NCBI GenBank assembly: GCA_003996215.1
Contig: QJPP01000470.1
Span: forward strand, 17,850 to 81,849
Direction of reading: 5' to 3'
Length of the DNA: 64,000 nucleotides
Source: Jaltomata sinuosa
Taxonomy: Eukaryota; Streptophyta; Magnoliopsida; Solanales; Solanaceae
Shown: piece after piece, positions 1-11,772 of the stretch
Layout: every line of letters starts with the position of its first letter
How positions within the stretch are numbered: the stretch's first letter is position 1
Position numbers and translations under genes: made by a program
The notes under the pieces: generated by a model
The model's input: only the letters and a program-made list of their open reading frames with translations
What the model was told of the DNA's origin: nothing
Database searches by the model: none

Positions 1-469
1 TTTATCTATTTCTACTACTGAATTTGAAAAATCAAAGTACCTAATTGAAACGACTAGCATTATCAAATCCAATAGTATTATAAATTTGCGTGGATCCATT
101 TTCGTGAGTAGAGCTCAACTTCTTTCCTCAATAGTATTATAAATTTTTGAACTTAGCTCATTAGCATATGTTACAGCTAGGTTAAAACCTACATCTGTTT
201 CAGAAGCTTTTGTTGCTATTCTAACAAATATAGGACAAAGGGCTTTATATTGGTTCATTCGCATCAACTTTGGATTTTTTTTATATCTTGCCCATCAATT
301 TTGACTCATGTTCGGTTCAAACATAGACATATTTAAGATTTCGAGAGGATGAGTTTAGGATATAAATTTGATTGATTTGACCTTTATGTTCTTATCATTG
401 AACTTTTAAAATTATAGGTAAAAATTTAAATCTTATTTTTTAAAATAGTAATTTTTTTTTATATATAGT
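1..469. other. AT-rich sequence, no gene recognised
   Basis: No reading frame, RNA gene or repeat boundary that I can support. The stretch runs into the 5'-truncated LINE fragment that follows. Confidence 0.4.
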
Positions 470-1127
470 TATATTTTGTGTCGAAGGTATTGAGATCAGT
501 TCTTGCCTTCTCTAAGACCTTCTTGTTTGGAATTGACTGGTGTGTAAGGAATGGATATGACATGATTCTTGCTGAAAGCGACTCTAAACTCTTGGTGGAT
601 TGTGTGAATGGCCTCAACTACACTCCATGGAGAATTCATGATGAAATTAAAGAGCTGAAGGAACACATGGAAACTACTGGATACATCCTGCAACACTGTT
701 ATAGAGAAGCAAATAAAGTTGCTGATCTCTTGGCAGGCTTGAGCTTCTCAAATAATGTCAATACCTTCTATGTTGATTTTGCAGACCTTCCTACAAAAGC
801 TAAGGACCTGATGACCATGGACAGATGGGGCGTGGCTAGTTTCAGAATTTTGAAGAAAACAAAGAAAGAGCTTACTTGGGATCCTCCCTGAAGGACCACT
901 TATGTATTGTTCTCTATAGGAATAGAATTTTTTGTAAATTGGTTAGTCCCTTTAACCAAGTGGCCATAGCATCTGTTGCATTCTCTTCATCTCAAATAGG
1001 ATAGACTACTATCCTGCAATTCTCAGAAGGGAGTAGTAATTCACTGCTTATATCCTCCCTCAGATCTCTTTGTTCTCTTTTGCTGGTAGATGAATAAAAT
1101 GCAATGTTTTTGGTTTAAAAAAAAAAA
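470..1127 (+). mobile_element. 5'-truncated LINE 3' end with poly(A) tail
   Basis: The segment holds the carboxy-terminal RNase H part of a plant non-LTR retrotransposon, then about 220 bases of 3' UTR with AATAAA at 1093-1098 and an 11-base A run at 1117-1127. A coding fragment, polyadenylation signal and terminal poly(A) in the same orientation are typical of a 5'-truncated LINE copy. The left edge is approximate and I found no convincing target-site duplication. A retroposed cellular transcript with an RNase H domain is the alternative. Confidence 0.6.
478..891 (+). pseudogene. LINE ORF2 carboxy-terminal RNase H (RVT_3-like) fragment
   Basis: About 137 codons resemble the RNase H domain at the end of plant L1-like ORF2 proteins, which degrades the RNA strand of the RNA:DNA hybrid during retrotransposition. 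Visible signatures are the G-x-x-W-x-x-x-x-G-Y start (FGIDWCVRNGYD), the acidic AESDSKLLVDCV segment and the REANKVADLLA helix with its Asp near the active site. The tail ending near DRWGVASFRILKK matches the usual end of such proteins. Reverse transcriptase and endonuclease are absent, so this is a dead 5' truncation. The nominal start is GTG at 478 and has no meaning, because the real protein would continue upstream. It sits just before the AATAAA and poly(A). Confidence 0.6.
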
Positions 1128-1829
1128 GGGCGAAAAAGCCACAAGATTCACGGAGCTTGGAGCGAAAAGCTATGAAGTAAAACGTACACTTCTGAAGTGA
1201 AAGACACAATTTATGGATTTCTTTTAAACATACCAACATATATTAAATTTAGTACTATAATAATTAAGTTGCATTAAAGTAACTAATTTCAGTATTCAAT
1301 ATATAATATATCGATATTGATCCAGCTTCTCAAAGTTGAGATTTAAAACCATTGATTTTATACTATGTATCTACAATTACTAGTTTTAATATACACATTT
1401 GATTTAATTATATTAAAAATTTACAGTGATAAAAAAATTAAAAAAAAATTCAGTGTGACAGACTTGGAAATTATGAAATTAAAGAAAAAAATTATTAATT
1501 AAAACTCAAAAAATGCTACTAATAACAATTTAGAAAGGTGTTACCCAATTTTAAAAATAAAAAAATAAAATAGATATAAAATTTAAATTTTTAATCTCAC
1601 TTAAATAGGTACACTCAATCATCAACGCTTTATATGATACTTCGAGTGTGGGTTCACACATTTATATTTAAGTATTTTAAAAAAATATAATACTACTATA
1701 TATGATCTAGGGAGGGGAGAATGGGTTCACGTGAATCTGGGGAACCCCCTAGATACATACCTAGACCCAAACTCTTATGCTAAGATATGAGTATCTATGA
1801 ACTCATATTCAAGAATATAACATATTTTT
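1128..1829. other. AT-rich spacer, no gene recognised
   Basis: Strongly A/T-rich with no sustained coding frame. A short less AT-rich patch near 1710-1770 containing a CACGTG core looks like retrotransposon-derived sequence, but I cannot assign it. Confidence 0.35.
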
Positions 1830-1989
1830 GTCAGGTCGAAAGTGTTTTGAGGAATTTTGAAAGGGGAAGGCCATTGTGTGATCATGTGAACTTGTAGTCG
1901 GCTTCGAGGTAGGTTATGATTTACTCTTTTTCAGACTTAGTTTGGGTGAAAATTTATCGTGTAAAATATATTATCGGTTAGGCAAAATA
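1830..1989 (+). mobile_element. Degraded LTR remnant, left part (split by the CACTA element)
   Basis: The segment near 1905-1935 (GAGGTAGGTTATGATTTAC) resembles the LTR of element A (GAGGTAGGTGATGGCTTAC, around 18056-18076). The sequence resumes after the CACTA element. The left boundary is not visible. Confidence 0.4.
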
Positions 1990-2009
1990 TACTACTAAAA
2001 AAGGCTAAA

Positions 2010-2290
2010 AAGAGACGGCCAAGAGGGACGCTGGCCATCGTTTTTTTGGCCAAAAGCGATGAAAAAGCGACGGTGTCACTTCCGTGGAGAAATGGCCTGT
2101 CGCTTTTTCAAAAGCGACAGACTGCGTCGCAACTAAAAAAGTGACGCAATTATTTTTTTCTCCAGAAAAGCGACGCTGTCCGTCGCTTTTTCTGGGTATT
2201 TTTTTTTAAAATTCCAGAAAAGCGATGGACAACGTCGCTTTTCCTGGGAATTTTTAAAAAAAATTGTCCGCCGCTTTTCTGCATTTTTTC
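2010..2290. repeat. Left subterminal GCGACG repeats of the CACTA element
   Basis: Several copies of short palindromic units such as AAAGCGACGCTGTCCGTCGC (near 2165-2190) and a variant near 2218-2245. In this superfamily, clustered subterminal repeats of both orientations bind transposase. Here they are themselves near-palindromes of the form GCGACGGACA-N-GTCGC. Confidence 0.8.
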
Positions 2291-2339
2291 CAACTGCAAA
2301 AATCTGCATTTTCAATATGCACCACCTGCCATTTACAAA

Positions 2340-5165
2340 ACTAATTTAAAACAACTCAAATCAGCACTAATTGCTGCCACAACATTCATAATAAGATTCA
2401 ATCATAACAAGAAACTAAATACGAAGTAATAATATCACTAAACACATAAAAGGTCCACCAAAAGGACTTATAAAGTATTCAATAACTTAAAAAAGTGTCA
2501 AAATATCAAAAAATATAGGGAAATGATAACAAGCATTAACCTAAACTAAGGTTCACAAAGACTAACCTAAACTAGCAAGCTATTCAAGGTTCACAAACTA
2601 ACATTAATGTAATAAACTAACACTTTACTTAAAAAAGAACCTATATAATTCAAGTACCTAATTCAACAACCTATATAATTCAAGTTTAAAAAAAAAATCT
2701 AAAGTTGAAAACTTCTTAACCCAAAACTAACAATTTAAACTAACAAACTTAACTTAAAAAACCTTAACTTAAAAAAACTAAGATTCAAGACCCTAATTCA
2801 TGTTAATAATCTAATTCAAGAACATAATTCCAAATTCAAGTTCCAAATCCTAATTCTAAATGCAAGTACCTAATTCAAAGTTCCTCATTTTCTTAACAAT
2901 AACACTTACATATAAATATTCACATAACTCACAAGACTAACCTAAACTAATTAAGGTTCACAAGTCTATCCTAAACTAACAAGCATTATTCAAGGTTCAC
3001 AAAAAAAATCTAAAGTTGAAAACTAATTCAAAAGTATAAAAACTAAACCCAAAACTAATTCAAAAACCTATTTCAAATTCAAAGTTCCAAATTCAAGTTA
3101 TAATCTAATTCAAGAACCTAATTCCAAATTCAAGTTCGTAATTCTAATTCCAAATTCAAATACCTAATTCAAAGTTTCTCATTTTCTTAACAAAAACACT
3201 TACATACAAATATTCACATAACTCACAAGACTAACCTAAATTAACTAAGGTTCACAAGACTATCCTAAACTAACAAGCATTATTCAAGGTTCACAAAAAA
3301 AAAACCTAAATTTGAAAACTAATTCAAAAACCTATTTCAAATTCAAAATTCCCACATTCAAGTTATAATCTAATTCAAGAACCTAATTTCAAATTCAAGT
3401 TTCAAATCCTAATTCCAAATTCAAGTACCTATAATTCAAGTTAAAAAAAGAACCTAAAGTGGAAAACTAATTCTTAACTCAAAACTAACAAACTTAACTT
3501 TAAAAAGATTAACTTAAGAAAACTAAGATTCAAGAACGTGATTCAAGTTAATAATCTAATTCAAGAACCTAATTCCAAATTCTAATTCCAAATCCTAATT
3601 TCAAATTCAAGTTCCAAATTCAAGTACCTAATTCAAGTTCAAAAAAGAACCTAAAGTTGAAAACTAGTTCTTAACTCAAAACTAACAATTTAAACTAACA
3701 AACTTAACTTTAAAAAGCTTAACTTAAAAAAACTAAGATTCAAGAACCTAATTTCAAATTTTAATTCCAAATTCTAGTTCCAAATTCAAGTTCCAAATTC
3801 AAGTACCTAATTCAAGTTCAAAAAAGAACCTAAAGTTTAAAACTAATTCTTAACTCAAAATTAACAATTTAAACTAACAAACTTAACTTAAAAAACTAAG
3901 ATTCAAGAACCTAATTCAAGTTAATAATCTAATTCAAGAACCTAATTTTAAATTCTAATCCAAAGGTTAATTCCAAATTCAAGTTCCAAATTCAAGTACC
4001 TAATTCAAGTTCAAAAAAGAACCTAAAGTTGAAAACTAATTCTTAACTCAAAACTAACAATTTAAATTAACAAACTTAACTTAAAAAAACTTAACTTAAA
4101 AATACTAAGATTCAAGAACCTAATTCAAGTTAATAATCTAATTCAAGAACCTAATTTCAAATTCTAATCCAAATCCTAATTCCAAATTCAAGTTCCAAAT
4201 TCAAGTATCTAATTCAAGTTCAAAAAAGATAACCTAAAGTTGAAAATTAATTCTTAACTCAAAACTAACAATTTAAACTAATAAACTTAACTTTAAAAAG
4301 CTTAACTTAAAAAAAATAAGATTCAAGAACCTAATTCCAAATTCTAATTCCAAATTCAAGTACCTAATTCAAGTTAAAAAAAGAACCTAAAGTTGAAAAC
4401 TAATTCTTAACTCAAAACTAACAATTTAAACTAACAAACTTAACTTAAAAAGGCTTAACTTAAAAAAACTAAGATTCAAGAACCTAATTCAAGAACCTAA
4501 TTCCAAATTCTAATCCCAAATCCTAATTCCAAATTCAAGTACCTAATTCAAGTTAAAAAAAAAACCTAAAGTTGAAAACTAATTCTTAACTCAAAACTAA
4601 CAATTTAAACTAACAAACCTAACTTAAAAAAGCTTAACTTAAAAAAACTAAGATTCAAGAACCTAATTCCAAATCATAATTCCAAATTCAAGTACCTAAT
4701 TCAAGTTCAAAAAAGAACCGAAAGTTGAAAACTAGTTCTTAACTCAAAACTAACAATTTAAACTAACAAACTTAACTTAAAAAAGCTTAATTTAAAAAAA
4801 TTAAGATTCAAGAACCTAATTCTAAATTCTAATTCCAAATTCAAGTACCTATAATTCAAGTTCAAAAAAGAACCTAAAGTTGAAAACTATTTCTTAACTC
4901 AAAACTAACAATTTAAACTAACAAACTTAACTTAAAAAAGCTTAACTTAAAAAAACTAAGATTCAAGAACCTAATTCAAAAGGTTAAAGTTGAAAACTAA
5001 TTCAAGATTCGAAAACAAAACCCAAAACTAATTCAAGAACCTATTTCAAATTAAAGTTCCCAAATTCAAGTTAATAATCTAATTCAAGAACCTAATTCCA
5101 AATTCAAGAACCTAGCTAATTCAAGAACCTATATAATTCAAGTTCAAAAAAGAACCTAAACTAAG
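2340..5165. repeat. Internal degenerate tandem array of the CACTA element
   Basis: About a dozen diverged copies of a block containing ACCTAAAGTTGAAAACTAAT, seen near 2700, 3010, 3452, 3648, 3828, 4021, 4231, 4386, 4564, 4719, 4871 and 4985, at spacings of roughly 150-210 bp. Within each block shorter words (CTAATTCAAG, AATTCCAAATTCAAG, AACTTAACTTAAAAA) also repeat, giving a repeat-within-repeat structure. No coding potential. Confidence 0.8.
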
Positions 5166-5185
5166 GTTCACAAGCTAACATCAAG

Positions 5186-5355
5186 CATTACCTAAACTAA
5201 GGTTTACAAACTAATAGCAAGCCTAAACTAAGGTTGACAAACTAATAGCAATCCTAAACTAAGGTTCACAAACTAATAGCAATCCTAAACTAAGGTTCAC
5301 AAACTAATAGCAAGCCTAAACTAAGGTTCACAAACTAATAGCAAGCCTAAACTAA
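5186..5355. repeat. 31-bp tandem repeats in the CACTA element
   Basis: About five near-identical copies of a unit containing CCTAAACTAAGGTTCACAAA followed by CTAATAGCAA. Variants differ at one or two bases, so this array is much more homogeneous than the longer-period array to its left. Confidence 0.85.
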
Positions 5356-5594
5356 TTAAAGTTCATAAATTAAGAATATAATCTAAAAAGGAATTTTTCA
5401 CTATTAATTTTTTCATACATCAATTTTTCAAAATCCTAGTCTAGAATTCAACAATAATAACAACAACATATACACCCTAGTCTAGAATTCAACAACAACA
5501 TACCCTAGTCTAGAATTCACTATCAATTTTTAAAATAAAAATACTCAAATTAAACCCTAACCTTCAAATAAACAAAACAACTAACCCCAAAATC

Positions 5595-5735
5595 GGAGGA
5601 GGTTGGAGGGAGGAGGCTGACGGTGGAGGGAGCGGCGGTGGATGGAGCTGCGGAGCAGTGGCGGAGGAGAGGAGAGGAGGAGAGGAGGAGAGAAAAGAGA
5701 AAGAGAGAAATGAGGGAAAGATACCCCGTCGGGTC
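5595..5735 (-). other. G-rich block, possible transcript leader of the CACTA element or captured gene edge
   Basis: A purine- and G-rich stretch with GGAGGAGG runs stands out from its A/T-rich surroundings. Read on the minus strand it resembles a CT-rich leader and a short proline/serine-rich frame. No start or domain can be defended. It may be the promoter-leader zone of the parental transposon or a captured gene edge. Confidence 0.25.
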
Positions 5736-5744
5736 TCTATATAA

Positions 5745-6150
5745 TTAAAGAAGCGACGGACAGCGTCGCTTTTGTCCGTCGCTTTTTAAATGAGTTGACC
5801 GCATATTGACCAAAAAGCGATGGACAAAAGCGACGCTGTCCGTCGCTTTTCTATTTATTTTTAATATAAATTAAATTTTAAAGAAAGCGACGGACAACGT
5901 CGCTTTCTTTAAAATTATTTTTTAATTTTTTTAAATAATTGCGACGCTGTCCGTCGCTTATAATAAAAAATAAAACATAATTATTTGTAAATAATTTTGG
6001 CGCAAAAATTCACCTAAAAGAGAGACGGAAAAAGAGATGCTATCTGTCGCTTTTGTAAAAAATTAATTATAAATTAAAAAAAAATAGAAAAGCGACGGAC
6101 AACGTCGCTTTTTTCGTCGCTTTTCAGGAGCGACGCTGTACGTCGCTTTC
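5745..6150. repeat. Right subterminal GCGACG repeats of the CACTA element
   Basis: At least six units of the GCGACGGACARCGTCGC type, near 5751, 5815, 5885, 5940, 6086 and 6128, mirror the left subterminal cluster. Several are perfect or near-perfect palindromes capable of hairpins. Confidence 0.8.
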
Positions 6151-6187
6151 CTATCCATCCTTTTTTGAGCTATTTTTAGTAGTGATA

Positions 6188-7401
6188 TTGGGTTGAAGCA
6201 GTTATTATGTGATGATTCGATATTGTGATACTTGAATCGGGATTTTTGCCCAAGTATGGCTTGAATTTTCAGAAGGATTGTTTCGTATACTATGATTTGA
6301 GTTATTTCATGTATTATTACACATATAAGGTGTTGAATTTTCATGATGGGCACAATATGAAAAATAGTGAGTTAACAAAGAGATGTACCCTTTGGGAAAG
6401 ATTGAATTTTTTGTTGATATTGAGGCTTGTAGCATATGCTTATGAATCGATAATCGCTTTGTATATATATATCTGTTGCATTCGAATTCACTTTATGATT
6501 GTGATCATGCATATTCATTTATTTTATGGATCACATGATTGTACCATTGGACAAACATTATTTTTGAAAAAAAAAATCTTTTTACATATCCGAAGAAAAA
6601 TGATTTCAAACGGTGATTATGATATGAAACTCGAAGAAAAATAATTTTGAGTACTTTATTATGATGTGATGCTTGAAGAAAAATGGTTCTAGGTGAATAT
6701 ATGGACCTCACAAATTTCTCATGGGTCTCATATCACAACATGCCACTGTGAAGGGGTTGTATATCGATAGGTATTGACCATTGCATTTTATTGCATAGCA
6801 TTGTATTAATCGCTTATTTTATCATTATACCTTGTAGTATTTTATTGACTGTTATTAATGAATTGTTGATACTTTTTTGCGTGCATGATTACTTTTAGCA
6901 TTCTTTAGTTGATATAATGACTATTTAAACTCGATCGGCCTATTATGTCTACTGAGTACTAGTGATTATACCGATCCTACATTTTCTGCATCTTTTATGA
7001 TGTAGATCCTCATATGAGTCTCCAGCGTGGTTCCTGATTCCTTGTTCGTGGTTAATGTTGTTTGGATTTTTGGTGAGCTCTAGTCTTCTGAGATTGACCT
7101 ATTTCTCTCTCTATTTTCATTTACTGCTCTTTTATGCTTTAGACAGTGATGTATCAAATTTTTATTAATTTTCCTTGAATGTAGAACCGCTTGTACACGT
7201 GACATTAAGACTTGAAGATTTGTAGAGTTTTTGCTTGTTTTATATATGAAGAGAGTGAAAATTGATTTATGGATTATTTAATGTTTCATTTACTTTATTA
7301 TTCTGCTTTTACTTATTTTCGTGACGTGTTGAGAGTTATCTTAATTACCAAGATGGGATTGGGGTAGGTTTTATCACAACTTCAGATTTTGAATCGTGAC
7401 A
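6188..7401 (+). mobile_element. Degraded LTR remnant, right part
   Basis: Continuation of the LTR-like sequence interrupted by the CACTA element. It ends at GAATCGTGACA (7391-7401), the same kind of terminus as the LTR of element A (GGTCGTGACA at 19256). No internal retroelement coding follows, so it is probably a truncated or solo LTR. The intervening open frames are short and A/T-driven and are not considered genes. Confidence 0.4.
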
Positions 7402-8215
7402 ATTCCTTCATAACTATTATGGTGTCTGAAAGATGGTTGACATGATGTAACAAGGTATTCCATAAGAAAGAGATCAAGAATCAAATTTCACCTAATCTTT
7501 TCTTAGTCGGCTGAGTTGGTGTAGCGAGTGTGGTATTCTAAAAGGGGTGCCAGGGGATGTCCCCAACTTGATCAATTTCTTAGTGCGGTTTACATCTCAT
7601 GTGTGATTTGTAAGCTATTGCACATGAGAAGATTTACCTAGTGCACGCCTAAAAAGTTGCGACTACAAGTTTCTCTGAGAATTTCTAAAAAAATAAAATA
7701 AAAGAACTATTGCGTATCAAAAAAGTCATAAGTTACCCTCCTTATAGCTGTCTCAAAAAGTCACCTACGCATTCTTATTTTACGGGTATCTTTTTATCCC
7801 TTATTTTGTTTAAAGTGGAACTATTACCTCCATGTCATACTACTCATAAGTTGAAATGTGAAATACACTCGTGCCACATCACCTTCCACCTCAGAAATTT
7901 TTAAGCTTTTTATTATTTATTTTCTCAAAGTTTTATTATTCCATCTTCGTCCCCCTCCCCGGCACCACCTTACCACTTTCCCCTCCCAAAAGTGTTATCT
8001 CCACTGGGATCCACATTAACAATTTGTACTTTGTACTTCAAGGTAAATATTTTATCTTTCAATTAATTGCATAACTAAGTATTTTAATAGTATGAGTGTT
8101 AGACGATAATATTAAATTAATTTTTTTTAAAATACATAAAATATTTAATTTTATAAAAAAATAATAGATTTACGTGCATCATAGATTACCTACTAAATTT
8201 GCCTTACCATTTCTA
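7402..8215. other. No gene recognised
   Basis: Mixed A/T-rich DNA. Two overlapping short frames around 7710-8074 have no recognisable domain and no supporting context. Confidence 0.35.
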
Positions 8216-8216
8216 A

Positions 8217-8675
8217 TATATAGAGAAGGAAATGAGGAGCTTAGGGTCAGAACTCTTCATTCCCATTTTATCCTTCTATTTTTAAAAAATGACTATTAAT
8301 ATTTACTTTAGGCTTATGATCTTGCTTTCTTTTTAAGTTATGTGTCCCACTATAAGCTTTTATATTTGTACAATTAAAAAATATGTGTGAGCAAAAAAGA
8401 CAAAATTGATTTAAAATATTGAAATTTTAAAAATAAAAACTTCAAATTTTGTTATTACTAATATATAGAGAAGGTATGAGGAGCTTAGGGTCAGAACTCC
8501 TCATTCCCATTTTGCCCTTCTACTTTTAAGAAATGACTATTAATATTTACTTTAGGCTTATGATCCTTGCTTTCTTTTCAAGTTATGGGTTCCACTATAA
8601 GCTTTTGCATTTGTACAATTAAAAAACATGTGTGAGCAAAAAAGATAAAATTAATTTAAAATATTAAAATTTAAT
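8217..8675. repeat. Direct duplication, about 240-bp unit x2
   Basis: Two copies, about 8217-8430 and about 8460-8675, share ATATATAGAGAAGG, GAGGAGCTTAGGGTCAGAAC, CACTATAAGCTTTT and TGTGTGAGCAAAAAAGA in the same order with scattered differences. The GAGGAGCTTAGGGTCA word recurs alone near 9782. Confidence 0.8.
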
Positions 8676-8689
8676 AAATAAAAAATTCA

Positions 8690-10126
8690 TTTTTTTATTA
8701 ATTATATAGAAAGTACTATAAATTACAATAATTAACAAATTAAAATATTAGTTATATATTTAAAAATTATGTAGAAAGTACTATAAATCAGAATAATTAA
8801 CAGTTAAAGTATTTTAAATACATATAAAAAAAATTGATTGACTCTGAGATTCTATAAGTGTCATATAAATTGGAACAAAGGAAAATTACATAAAAAATAT
8901 TATAAATAAAAATTATAAAAGAGTACTATAAATCACAATAATTAATAACTTAAGTATTTACAAATCATTAAAAAAAATTGTTGACTCTCCAAATTTTGTG
9001 TAATATAAATTTAAACACAAAAAATAATATATATTATTTAAAAATAACATAAAAAGTACTATAAATCACAATGATTAACAACTTAAAATATTTTAAAAAT
9101 ATATAAAATAAATTAATTGACTCTCAAAATTTATCAGTGTCACATAAATTGACACAAAGAAAGTAACATGAGAATGACAAAAAGGTATTATATATCACGA
9201 TAATTAACAACTTAAAATATTTAAAAGACATACTAAAAATTGATCGATTCTCAAAATTGTATCAAAGTCACATAAATTGGAGTAGAGGGAATAACATATA
9301 TTATTTAAAAATTATGTAGAAAGTACTATAAATTACAATAATTAATAACTTAAAATATCTAAAAACTATATAAAAGATTTGGTTGTCTCTCCAAATTGTA
9401 TCAGCCACATAAATCGGGATAGAGAAAGTAACTTATGTTATCTGAAAATTATATAAAAGGTATTATAAATCACAATATCTTAAAATATTTAAAAATCATA
9501 CAAAAATTTTTATTGACTCCAAATTTGTCCGCGTGACATAAATTAAAACAGAAAAAATAGCATATATTGGGCCAAGGAAATTGACCACTTTGTCCTGTTT
9601 TTTTTTTGTTAAAATTACATTAATTTAAAAAGTCTTTTTAATAATTTATATATTTAAAAATTACGTAATAAGTGCTATAAATTATAATAATTAACAACTT
9701 AAAATATTTAAAAATATAAAAAAATAAAATTATTGACTCTCAAAATTTATCAATGTCACATAAGTTGAGATAGAATGAATGTGAGGAGCTTAGGGTCATA
9801 CACGAAATTGATCACTTTGTCCTTCATCTTTTGTAGAATTACATTAATTTTAAAAAGTTTTTCTAATAATTTATATATTTAAAGATTACACAATAAGTAT
9901 TATAAATTATAATAATTAACAAGTAAAAATATTTAAAAATATATTAATAAAATGGTTGACTCTCAAAATTTATCAATGCCACAAAAATTGGGATAGAAGA
10001 AGTAATATGAAAATGATGTAAGAAGTACTATAAACTACGATAATTACTTAAGATATTTAAAAGAGATAAAAAATTTGGTTGATTCTTGAAATTCTATCAA
10101 CGCCACATAAATTGAAGCAGATGGAG
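8690..10126. repeat. Degenerate AT-rich tandem array, host background repeat (part 1)
   Basis: A diverged unit of about 120-150 bp recurs. It contains a TTGACTCTCAAAATT-type word, a CACATAAATTGGGA-type word, AGTACTATAAAT and AATAATTAACAACTTAAAAT. Copies can be followed near 8869, 9148, 9270, 9411, 9537, 9758, 9981 and 10105. Element A then interrupts it. Confidence 0.75.
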
Positions 10127-10449
10127 TGTAACGATCGGGTCCGTCGTTACGGGTAGTCCAAATCGTGCCAAGTTTTAGAGTTAGAAAACTCCGGGTTTGG
10201 AAGTTTGAAATTCTGAGCTAGGCTAGTCTCGATCAGTTTAAGAGTGAGGTATGGTCTAGGGTAATCCGGGTAAGGATTGGATTGAATGTCTTGTGTTGAC
10301 CTAGTTTTCCTCGTAGCTAACACATAGAGGAGTCCGGGGGACTTTTCGGAATCGAATTCCGTTAAGTAGAACTCCTAGAATCGAGGTTGACATGAAGGGG
10401 TTGTTTTGGGACGTCGGGAAATTAAGTGTGTTGTAAAATGGATTAATTT

Positions 10450-10620
10450 TGGAGGTTTTACGACTTTCTGTATAGCGATTGACATTCCGCCGTAGCGACC
10501 TCCGCTGTAGCGAAAAAATTACCGCTACAACGGAAGTCAACATCGGTCAGCCTCTGCCATAATAGGAGACTCTGCTACAGCAAAACAACTATAGCGAAAC
10601 CACTATAGCGGGCTCGACGG
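10450..10620. repeat. GC-rich palindromic cluster in the A 5' LTR
   Basis: A run of imperfect CCGCTATAGCGG and CCGCTGTAGCG motifs. It stands out in an otherwise A/T-rich LTR and recurs at 17365-17530, 51405-51560 and 55020-55190. Confidence 0.7.
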
Positions 10621-11364
10621 GAATTAAAGCAGAAAATATTCCCCAAAACATTCAGTTTTCATAATTTCATTTTGGAAGAAGGGCAAGGCGATTCCAGAGG
10701 ATTTTGCTCCGTTTTCCATTATTTTTCTTCCCTAAGGTAAGGTTTCTACTCCCCAATCTTCGTACTACTTTTCCTACGTGGTAGAATTGCTAGGAGGGAA
10801 CTTGGGAAAGGGTTGGAATAACCTAGGGATGGTAGAATCTGGGGAAGAAGGGGATTCTAGGCCTGGAAGTTCTTGGGCATGGTTAAAAGTAAGGTTCTAT
10901 GATCACATATTGCTAAATTCTCTATTTTTATCCGTAAAAATGATAGAATTAGAGAAATTAATGGGGGAAGCCCGGGAAAAAGGGTAGGATGATCATGGGT
11001 GGCCTGGGGATTTGGGATTTGGGATTTGGTGTAATCCGGGTAATACGCAGGCCTTGTTTGTTAATTCAAAGTACTTGTATGTTGTTTTAGACCAAGGACG
11101 AGAAAGGAATCTGGAACACAGAAGAGCTCGGGTTGAGTAGAGCTTGGATCATTTCGGGGTAGGTGATGGCTTACAATTCCTGTGAATGTTGTATATTTTG
11201 TACTCTTATCAAAGTGTTTGTATGAATTTCATTGCTTAGAGGAATTGTTTAGAATGTCTAAGGGTCCTGTTTTGCAGTCTGTGAATTGAACAGTGTGTTA
11301 CTTGTTGGTTTACAAGTTGTGTGTTCATTATTTGACTGTGAATTATTGACATTCGGTTGAATCG

Positions 11365-11503
11365 GGTACCACACCTGGTACGGGTATACTAATGGTTGGC
11401 ACGGGTACCACGCCTGGTACAGGTATAACAAATGGTTGGCACAAGTACCATGCCTAGTACGAAATACTAACGGTTGGCTCGGGTACCACGTCTGGTACGG
11501 GTT
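11365..11503. repeat. 39-bp tandem stem-loop repeats in the A 5' LTR (x4)
   Basis: Four units with spacing 38-40 bp, each containing GTACCACGCCTGGTAC, an inverted repeat GTACCA/TGGTAC around CGCC, followed by a GGTATA or GAAATA word and GGTTGGC. The third unit is degenerate on both sides (AAGTACCATGCCTAGTAC). Confidence 0.85.
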
Positions 11504-11765
11504 TATTTTACTGTATCATTGCATTGATATTGTTGCATTGCATTGACTGTTGTTGGTTCCGTGAGTGGACCGGGCTGCTTTATTGAATAGTGATATTGGT
11601 TGGTGGTCCTTGAGTGACCGGGAATCCTGTTGTGTCTGTTAAATGGGTCTTGGATTAGGCCGGGTTGTCTATTTAACTATTAGGTGTTGTTTAGAGGGGA
11701 TCCCAGGGTGGGTCCGAGCTAGATAAAAAGGATGATTTATTGATTCTGTGGTTGTGGTTTAGAGT

Positions 11766-11772
11766 TATAAAA
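11766..11772 (+). promoter_or_regulatory. Candidate TATA box in the A 5' LTR
   Basis: TATAAAA followed by GG, in a position conserved in both LTRs of element A. The matching place in both LTRs of element C reads TTATCAAGG, so that copy lacks it. Assignment is from the motif only. Confidence 0.4.

Larger units (their letters stand above)
1990..6184. mobile_element. Non-autonomous CACTA (En/Spm-like) DNA transposon, 4.2 kb
   Basis: The left end reads TACTACTAAAAA and the right end, reverse-complemented, CACTACTAAAAA. The CACTA signature is kept on the right and has one change on the left. Three bases ATA lie immediately outside each end (1987-1989 and 6185-6187), which is the 3-bp target duplication expected of this superfamily. 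Both subterminal zones carry many GCGACGG/CCGTCGC inverted motifs. The interior has no transposase frame and is mostly tandem repeats plus a short G-rich block near 5595-5735. It would depend on a transposase encoded elsewhere. It is inserted in an LTR remnant. Superfamily is confident, family name not assigned. Confidence 0.85.

Noticed and set aside
5595..5735. Captured host exon in the CACTA element
   Set aside because: Only about 100 bases of G-rich sequence with a short proline-rich frame on the minus strand; too little to name a gene, so kept only as a compositional feature.
6063..6711. Open frames on both strands around the right end of the CACTA element
   Set aside because: They run across a transposon end and A/T-rich LTR sequence, with no domain or start context.
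7710..8074. Two overlapping short frames
   Set aside because: Short, overlapping in different frames, no recognisable features.
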